Assembly (NCBI GenBank): GCA_022925895.1
Contig: JAKSYS010000627.1
Coordinates: 1-36,832 of the forward strand
DNA from: Fragilaria crotonensis
Lineage: Eukaryota; Bacillariophyta; Fragilariophyceae; Fragilariales; Fragilariaceae
DNA length: 36,832 nucleotides
Direction: 5' to 3'
The position numbers and the translations under genes are program-made. Under the pieces are notes generated by a model, which saw only the letters and a program-made list of their open reading frames with translations, did no database searches and was not told the origin of the DNA. This document shows positions 30,070-36,832 of this stretch, in pieces; the first letter of the stretch is position 1; each line of letters begins with the position of its first letter.

Positions 30070-30686
30070 TGAAGGATAAGAACTTCAGGGGGCCGGGTAT
30101 CCACGGGCACCATAGTGACCCATGAGGCGGCGAACATGACGATGATGAAGCGTGGGCCCAAGCGATTTCGTCAGGAATCCGCGGAGTTGACGACACCAGG
30201 AATGTGAGAAAGAACAATCTCATTCGCTGCCTTCCATTCTTGGAGGGCAAAATGCTGGATGTCGATATGACGAGCGCGCGGCGTGGGACGACTCGCATTA
30301 ACCATCAAGATGGCGGCAGCGTTGTCTTCGAACAACGTAGTTGGGCCGAGTTGTGCGTACCCAAGTTCTGAAAGGATCGATCGGAGGTACTTGGCAATCT
30401 TGGCGGCATGGACAGCTGCAAGGAACTCTGCTTCGGTGGAGCTTGTGGAAACGGTCGATTGAATCTTTGACTTGTAAGCCAGAGGGCCACCGCAGAACAT
30501 GAAGACGAGCCCGGTAATAGAACGACGCGTGACAAGGTCCGTTGCATGGGCTGCGTCGACGTAACCAGCAAGTTCGGTCGAGGATTGAACTTGCGGGAAA
30601 TCAGGGAGGACGAGTCCGAATGAGAATCTTGAAGTCGCCAGGCGGAAGTGATGAGAAGCACGTTTCTCCAATAGAACAAACCCCAA
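30070..30686 (-). pseudogene. Copia-2 RNase H
   Basis: The frame holds LAGYVDAAHATDLVTRRS, SSTEAEFLAAVHAAKIAKYL and LFEDNAAAILMVN with RHIDIQHFALQEW, the standard Copia RNase H sequence order. The frame stops at 30171 after NSADS. The following frame continues LTKSLGPTLHHRHVRRLMGH to about 30075, so one base is missing near 30182. Confidence 0.85.
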
Positions 30687-30699
30687 TTTTTCGTCATTC

Positions 30700-31821
30700 G
30701 TAGGTACCGTGCGACACGACGTAATGCGTCGTAGTGCACCTTTGCCGGGTGATCGGAGAAACGGGCAAGTGTCGTGACCGCGTATCCGATGTCCGGTCGA
30801 GCAACCACATAGGCGTAAATCAACGCTCCCAAGACACTTCGATACGAAAACCCAGCAGCCGTTTCAAGATCATAATATTCTGCGGTTCCGTCACGAGGTG
30901 CATTAGCGTAGTCGTCAAACATTTGTTGTGTTGTCGATGCGGCAAGTGGCTCGATGGGTTTCTCGTCCGTCTCTCGTGATCCGGATGACGACCAACCATA
31001 GTGCGCCAGCAATTTATCAATGTATGTTTCACACGTGATCTTGATGTATCGGTCGCGTTGGTCGACGTCGACACCATTGAACGAATTCAGGATACCTTCG
31101 TCGCGGAGATCGATGCCGTCTTCGGCGCAAATGACACGAACAAGGTCTTTGATGGCGTCAACGTTCACACATCCGATGGCCATATCGTCAACTTGGCGAC
31201 ATATAAGCATTCGGTGTCCCTTGTAAGTTCCTTGATAGAGACTGCGCTCGTGGGTGGTCGAAGTGAAACCGTGACGAGCGATGACAGAGTTCACGAACTT
31301 TTCCCAAAGCGCTCCGGATTCTGGATGGCCTTGAGCATGTTGAACAGGAGCACCATTTCGAGAGACGACCGTACCGTGACGAGCGAGATACCAGTCGGCG
31401 TATTGATCATCGATGACCACGAACGTGGGCTGATTTGGTGGCGGCGAGTTCGCATACGCGTTCGTCGCGTCCACTTTCAGACTGACATAACCCTCATGAG
31501 CACACAGAGCAAAGAAAAGGCGCATACAAGGTTGTTCGATGCAGCTAGAATAGGTGTTAGCCAACTTGAGCTGTGGAGCTGCGCGAGGGGATCCATCGCA
31601 GCAGTTTCTTGCTTTCCGAGAACCGTCGCCTTTGATGGCGTAGTTCCAATGTTGCCGGAGCACAATAGCATCTCTGGGAGCAGGAACAGGGCGCCATACA
31701 TTTCTTGTTTGGCCATCGAATCAAGCTGCTTGAATTCGGCGTCTTGCCATTCTTTCCAGTTTGGGAGGCGTCGGAGCTTACGTCGAGTGAAGCTCCAGGC
31801 TTTGTTCTTCCGGAGTCCCAT
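30700..31821 (-). pseudogene. Copia-2 reverse transcriptase
   Basis: It starts in a frame with WKEWQDAEFKQLDSM and FLLPEMLLCSGNI, then shifts near 31640 to NYAIKGDGSRKARNCCDGSP and the palm. Motif A is LKVDATNAYANSPP, motif B region HPESGALWEKFVN, and motif C is CRQVDDMAIG (about 31175-31205). The connection domain GALIYAYVVARPDIGYAVTT follows. Catalytic aspartates are intact. Confidence 0.88.
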
Positions 31822-32629
31822 GCGTCGTTGTATTCAGGGAGCGAAGGAGCAACTGAACATGGTCATCATCGATGGTGCTGTCTTCGTTGCATGCGATACC
31901 GCCGTCAGGCAGGTTCGGTTGCGGGGAGGAGGACCGGATGGCAGAGACTGTACGCAATTGTTCCACAGATAGATGAATCGGCTGGTCAAGATGCCGATCG
32001 ACAACTGGGATATATCGGTCCGGTGCGAAAACAATCTTGAACGTTTGCTCGTCCGATGCGGCCACAACACGAAGTGCGTCCAAGATAGATGCCGCAGTGA
32101 ACACGGCGACGTCATTAATGGATACAACGAAGGCGCCGATGTATTTACGGCGAACATTTCGGATCCGCGAGGCCGTGGTATTTGCAACAACACCGGAAAC
32201 ATACCCTCGTCTCCGAATGTGACACTCCATGATTTCGAAACCGAGGCAGGGATGCTCACAGGTGATGGACGGGGACAGTTCGTCAAGGCGTTCGAATGGG
32301 TCATCAGAGACTTCCAGGTTGAAGGCTGGGAGATCCAGACGGTCCGGACCGACGACGCCGTCATCGGCAAGGTTCCGGAGGAGCTTCACATTAGGAGGCG
32401 GTTCATCTAGATCGTTCATGCCCTCGTCGAAACGCGCATGGGTGGCGGTTTTGACGGTCGAGCTGCCAAGGTCGAAGTAATACATGACCTTCAGGAGCGC
32501 GAGTACCCGAGAAAATACCGAGGCGGGAGTTCGGAACGACGCGACCGTATCGAGCAGTCGTTGGACGAACGTGGATCCGACATCCAAAGGTCCGTAGCTT
32601 TGCCAGATTTGGGAGAGGGCACCACACAT
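31778..32629 (-). pseudogene. Copia-2 integrase tail and PDZ-like segment
   Basis: A 283-codon open frame. Residues about 50-75 (YFDLGSSTVKTATHARFDEG) are the end of integrase. Residues about 128-205 (32017-32248) have a PDZ-like order: LGFEIMEC, GYVSGVVANTTASRI, GAFVVSINDVAVFTAASI, then TFKIVFAPD. PDZ domains bind short C-terminal peptides; a role in element assembly or targeting would be inference. The RT N-terminal frame begins before this frame ends. Confidence 0.65.
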
Positions 32630-33381
32630 CTCGTATGGGCTTGTAGGTCGATCGCCGTGGGGACGAAGTTATACAAGCGAATGTAGTGGTAGAATGCATA
32701 CGGCCAGAAGTTGGGCTGGAGATTCGCACCGGAAAGCATGGTGCGAAGAGCATCGCCGATCGTCTGATGTGGACGCCTCCAGGTCCATTCTGATGCGACG
32801 AATCCGGACCGGTCAGTTCCACGGCATATCCAAAGTTTGCGAAGGTGCGATGGATGTCGCGGCACTTTCCGAGCTCACCACCTCCATCCATGCGAACATA
32901 CTTGTCGGGACATTGCGGGAGTTGCTTGCAAGCCAGCTGTTGATCCAATCGATGGGAGGTGCTTTCGTTGCGAAGGCGCGACCGAAGATTCGACCACTGA
33001 AGTGATCAGTAAGAAGGACATAACAAGTCTCTCCGTTGAGGCCGACGAGGTGTTGTGTCGAACTGAGTCCCGGCTCTTCTGGACCATGAAGCCAAAATCG
33101 ATCGACAATCCTTGGTTACACGTTGTCGCTCTCATTGTGGTTTCGATTCCTTTTGGTGCTTTGCGGAGTTTGGCAGCAAGACAGATGGGACATCCTTCAA
33201 GTTCGGTTGGAATCTGGAATTGCGGCATCCCTTTACAAAACGATGCATCTCCGACAGACGACGAAAATTGATGTGCCCAAGCCGTTGGTGCCACAACATT
33301 CGCAGAGCCGTACGACTCAGGGAGCGCACGGCATATGCATCCGTGCATAAAGGCGAAGAGAGTTCCGGAAATGAACGTCAC
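32438..33381 (-). pseudogene. Copia-2 integrase
   Basis: The finger is split over two frames: LWHQRLGHINFRRLSEMH gives the H-x4-H and EGCPICLAAKLRKAPKG the C-x2-C (about 33150-33295). The core has LSIDFGFM as the first aspartate, RMDGGGELGKCRDIH as the second (about 32850-32900), and NGPGERPHQTIGDALRTML as the glutamate (about 32750-32800), the last in a shifted frame. At least three shifts occur inside the domain. Confidence 0.8.
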
Positions 33382-34317
33382 CGTCCAGGATCGTTGGACG
33401 TTGAGCGAGGAGATCTTCTGAGCGATGGCCTTCGTGGCTTAAGCGGTCTGTGTCGATATTGACGGGGACAATGAAATCGAGACCCGCCGGAGCCATTCCT
33501 TGTCCAAAACGTAAGGTCTTGCGTTGCCGTCGGGTGAAGCGGGCAGCACATTAGAATTCGGGGCAGGTGGAGAATGACAGGCATCGCAGGTCATACCATC
33601 GATGGGATCAAGAATTGTTGCTGCGGTGACTGGTGCATGTTCGGTGCACAGTTTCCGAACGACTTGGTCCGATGGTAGCGGCGCTAAATGGGCCTCAGCT
33701 GTCGGGCAATCAAGGCCTCAGTGAACGTCAAGCCGCCGCGGCTTGCCGTCGGTTGCAAGATGATGTGTATATCTTGCGAGCGACGAAGGCGGTGCGGAAA
33801 GTGAATGTGTCCGATGTTTTCAGAGAAGCTTGACATGTGGTAGCCATCGGTACCGAGCTGCTTTGAAATAGCTGCATGGGAAATGATGATGCCTGGAATT
33901 GTGAGTGTAATATGTCCGAATGAATACGGACGATGGGCCTCCGGCATTTCCACGATTATCAACCGGCACGCACAGGAAGCCGACACCGATAGGTTGATGC
34001 GCATGGTGACCGGCGTCAAAGAGGCGGACGTTGGTGCGACTGAGAGGGCGGTAGGCAAAGAGAAGCTTGCGATCGTTGGCAGTGCATGCCATCGATCCGT
34101 TGTCGGCATGCGCGAACGAGAGTTGACGTTCGCGATCATACGTTTCAGCCAGTCGACGAAGTAGGATAGGTTCGGGAAGAACGTCGTCGATGTGAATTGT
34201 CTCTGACGCTGGAAGTGCAGGATTTGCATCAGCGACAGGGATGGTGATGGAGTTGGTGCTGGGGACGTCGAAACATGCCTCAAAGTCGACTTCTTCAGCA
34301 GCGGTGACGCGGAGGAA
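33382..34317 (-). pseudogene. Copia-2 aspartic protease region
   Basis: After a shift at the AATTTT run 34316-34321 the frame reads VTAAEEVDFEACFDV, then ADNGSMACTANDRKLLFAYR (active site D-N-G-S, about 34080-34110) and HQPIGVGFLCVPVDNRGNAG. A shift back near 33900 gives IPGIIISHAAISKQLGTDGY and HRLRRSQDIHIILQPTASRG to a stop at 33684. The stretch 33382-33683 is a low-confidence linker to the integrase finger with CDACHSPP-type sequence. Confidence 0.75.
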
Positions 34318-36346
34318 TTTTGTTGGAAGCCAACTAATTCGTCTTCATCCTCGTCGTCGTCCTTGTCTTCGGTGGCAGGGACCTCAACGCCGGCCGGCTC
34401 ATGTTCCAAGATGCGACGCATGGTCCGGTTGGTGGGAGGCGGTGGGCGACCACGGGTATTGGCCGAGTTCAGGCGGCTGCGAAACTGCTTGTGCGAGTTC
34501 GCGATCTGCGCCTTGAGCTGAGGATTGCGTTGTGCCAACCCTTCGGCGACAATGTAGTCAACGAAGCGATTGCAGTCCTCCAATTTATGACCTGGCAAAT
34601 GGCAACCAAGACAAACAGAAGATGCATCTTGGTTCTGGGAAATGGCGCGAACCATCAGGTTGATCTCCTCGTCGTCGAGGGTCGCTTCGGACATGGACGA
34701 CGAGAAGTCAGGCGACGCGGTTTCAATGCGTCGGATGATGGACGTCGGCGTCCTTCCCGTTGACGACTGCTGCGAGGACGGTGGGTCGCGGCCGATTTCG
34801 GATGCATACTCGACGAACGTCGTTGCGAGTTGCGCCAACGAGAGTTTGAACGGAAGCGCACCATCGTGTCCAGTGCGCTTATCGCGTTCGACTAAACGTC
34901 GGATCTCGGGACGCCATTCGGACGTCAGATTGCGGACCGAAAGGTCGAGAGCCTCTGATTCGGTGTACGTGCGAGTGGCTTGACGCTCGCGCACCATGAA
35001 GTCTTGAAGCCGACGGATGTACAAACTGAATGGTTCGGTACGACGCTGGCGAGGGATTTCGCTAGCAGTTGAGAACACTGAATGGAGAAGGGGATGATGT
35101 AGGCGGAACAATGAATACACCACGTGATATCCTGCTTGGGGAGGGCAGCCTTCAACGGCGCTCTGTTCTCGTGAACCATTCGGGAAGGTTGATTCTTGAG
35201 TGAGGGCGGTGTAGATTAACCCCGACATGAATGAGTCCTTCTCGCGGACGGACGCAGGAAGCCAAAGCCACCATTTTCCATGAATCGAATCCTCTTGTGC
35301 CGATTCATATGGTGGGCACCACACTCCCCATTGAAGGCAAGTGGAGCAAAATAATTTGTACCAATGAACGAATGAATCGTTTTTGGACGAATCGAATTTT
35401 GGAATGCTCGCTTTTCGGAAGTCTTTGAACTTTACCTCGCCACACATGAATTGGCACATGTAATCTTCAAAAGATTCGGCACCGAAGGTCACTTCGGCTG
35501 AAAAAGGGTGCATGCGAGTAGGCGTACGGGTCAACGTTCCCGTACGATTTGTCGCTGCGGAATTGAATAACGGGCGAGGCGGGACCGCGTCGGGTGGACT
35601 CTGAAAGCGATCAGCGGCCATTGGTGGCCCGTGGCCACCGGTGGGTCGGGTATCGACCGGTTGTCCTCGAAAGGTCGGGACGGTGATGACAGGATCGTCG
35701 CTAGTATCGACGTTGACACTTGGCGGGGGGATGATCTTCTTCCGTGGTAGCGGGAACAGGTGGCGTGTCGACATGTACGGATGTGTCGATTACCGATGGC
35801 GGCCCTCCTCGTCGGGAGTGCCGGGAACGGCTCTCGTGTACGCTATCGGAAGCAACCGAGGATCCTGGTGGTTTCGGAATGTCGATCGCAGACATAAGAA
35901 AACGGATCAGGACAGGGACATGGACGAGGTCCGAAGGACGAGCGATCTTTGAGGCGCTGGTTGATCAAGCGCTGCAATGCAGGCTTTCGCAACGAGATGA
36001 TGTGATTGCGATCACGGGCGTGATACATGCCGAAACCAGAGTCCGTCAGCAAAGGTATCAAATCCTCCGAGAGCCAGGTGGTATCTTGGAGTTGTTGGAG
36101 GACCGAATCGCGGATCACGTCGTGGTAGTTGTCAAGAAGTGTCTTCGTAAGGACGTTGAAGACTTCTGTGAGTGGGATTTCCGCCATTGGGCAGTCCACA
36201 ATGTCGATGGTGACAACGAGACAGTCATCATCGTGCCGGAGCCCCTGCGTCTGACATGTTAATATCAGGTCTTCAGAAATATGCGGTCCTGGATGGATGA
36301 TTCCGAATCGGAGTGGTAACGTGGTTCTTGGTATCGTACGACACAA
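34318..36346 (-). pseudogene. Copia-2 gag
   Basis: The main frame starts at 35774 (MSTRHLFPLPRKK) and runs through PKFDSSKNDSFVHWYKLFC, RRLQDFMVRERQATRTYTES and a CCHC knuckle CLGCHLPGHKLEDC (about 34570-34612) to an acidic EDKDDDEDEDELVGFQQN end. Upstream frames (36346-35843 and 35895-35701) carry a further 200 or so residues that probably belong to the same protein, the first starting with ATG at 36346, 68 bases from the LTR. Gag would form the particle that packages element RNA. Confidence 0.8.
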
Positions 36347-36398
36347 AGAACACGAGAACGCAGACTTATTCGGAGTGGCGCAGAATTCAATCGTATAC

Positions 36399-36414
36399 GT
36401 TTGGGCTCATAACC
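36399..36414 (-). promoter_or_regulatory. Copia-2 primer binding site (half-tRNA-Met type)
   Basis: On the - strand GGTTATGAGCCCAAAC follows the LTR directly. The + strand reads GGGCTCATAACC, the anticodon stem-loop of a methionine tRNA with CAT anticodon. AGTGGCGCAG at 36374-36383 resembles a tRNA D-arm start, but spacing to the anticodon is longer than in a normal tRNA. Priming by a 5' tRNA-Met half is the likely reading. Confidence 0.7.
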
Positions 36415-36826
36415 TGTGAGACCCTCTCTAGTACGGCAGCTTCACATACGTTGGCTCGCTTGGGAGTCGAGTTAGTGCGAGACCGTCAGAAACAGAAGAG
36501 GGAGAACACGACAGCACAATGAACGGAAGAGCGGCGATATCCGACGAGGTACGCAGTGGCGAGGGTGTCGGTGATAGTGATGTCGTGAGTTATAGATGGG
36601 GACGAAGCAACAACTGTACCTCTTCACCCTTACGATCGTAGACCGGCAAGAATGCAGTGGAGGTAATAGTTTTAGGCTAAGTTAAAGTTGTGAGCCGATG
36701 GAGTACATCGGCCTTAAGCTAAACTAGTCGGAGTTGCACATGCGTCATGCATGTCAACGACTGTAGATAGTAGACTGTGCGCGATTAGACGATTGCACAG
36801 TAGCAAGAATGAAATATGCACTGACA
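36415..36826 (-). repeat. Copia-2 5' LTR (by coding direction)
   Basis: 412 bp matching 29609-30020 with one mismatch found (36757). It is followed by the second AAGTG at 36827-36831, one base before the window ends. Confidence 0.95.
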
Positions 36827-36832
36827 AAGTGA

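Larger units (their letters stand above)
29609..36826 (-). mobile_element. Copia-type LTR retrotransposon Copia-2
   Basis: 7218 bp with 412-bp LTRs (TGT...ACA) and an AAGTG duplication at 29604-29608 and 36827-36831. Coding direction is -, the same as the host helicase gene. It interrupts the first zinc finger region of helicase copy 3. Gag with a CCHC knuckle, protease, integrase, a PDZ-like segment, RT and RNase H are present in Copia order. It is a different lineage from Copia-1: protease DNGS instead of DSHAD, true H2C2 finger, longer LTR. Confidence 0.95.

Noticed and set aside
31001..31972. A 323-codon + strand ORF and similar long antisense ORFs (34401-34763, 33883-34164, 35744-36262)
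   Set aside because: They are shadows of the Copia-2 polyprotein, which has clear catalytic motifs on the - strand.
36371..36414. A tRNA-Met gene
   Set aside because: Only a 5' half-like sequence exists; it ends at the LTR and D-arm spacing is wrong. Read as primer binding site.

Overview
The window looks like nuclear DNA of a eukaryotic microalga, most likely a diatom or another stramenopile. Two Copia-type LTR retrotransposons carry the protease, linker and reverse transcriptase signatures I associate with diatom CoDi elements (for example DSHADTCV). There is no operon structure, and almost all coding sequence belongs to mobile or repeated elements. No ordinary housekeeping gene was recognised. 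The species assignment is an inference.

Layout. (1) 1-4132, + strand: the 3' part of a retroelement with reverse transcriptase, RNase H, a zinc-knuckle-like cysteine cluster and a conserved C-terminal region, broken by frameshifts. (2) 4199-8277, - strand: an almost complete copy of a large DExH (RecQ-like, SF2) helicase gene with N-terminal zinc fingers and C-terminal cysteine clusters. (3) 8341-16721: a mosaic array. Nine copies of a non-coding element (E1 to E9), plus a 34-bp stub, all end on the + strand in CCTTAGG(G). Read on the - strand, each element starts with CCCTAAGG or CCTAAGG, and in most cases leads into a gene (helicase, the K module, or an unknown 233-residue ORF) that is cut off at a variable point where the next CCTAAGG begins. 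(4) 16722-18533, + strand: a K-module ORF followed by an intact-looking 2-oxoglutarate/Fe(II) dioxygenase-like ORF and a 65-bp minisatellite. (5) 18555-36832: a second large helicase copy on the - strand, split by two full-length Copia elements. Copia-1 (19400-26541, + strand) has identical 154-bp LTRs and a CCCG target duplication. Copia-2 (29609-36826, - strand) has 412-bp LTRs with one mismatch found and an AAGTG target duplication.

How it fits together. The helicase family, the TTAGGG-like unit ends and the CCCTAAACCCTA-containing minisatellites suggest a subtelomeric or telomere-derived array. The units keep their 5' ends and lose their 3' ends, the opposite of ordinary LINE truncation. 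One model is that copies were primed on TTAGGG ends and extended to an RNA 5' end that itself encodes CCCTAA, so each addition recreates a telomere-like end. This is an inference. The adjacent reverse transcriptase could supply the activity, but nothing in the window proves a link.

Caution on pseudogenes. Most frameshifts examined in Copia-1, and single ones in Copia-2 and the RT element, need only one base added to or removed from a short homopolymer run, although the LTRs are nearly identical. Many apparent breaks may therefore be long-read consensus errors rather than true decay.
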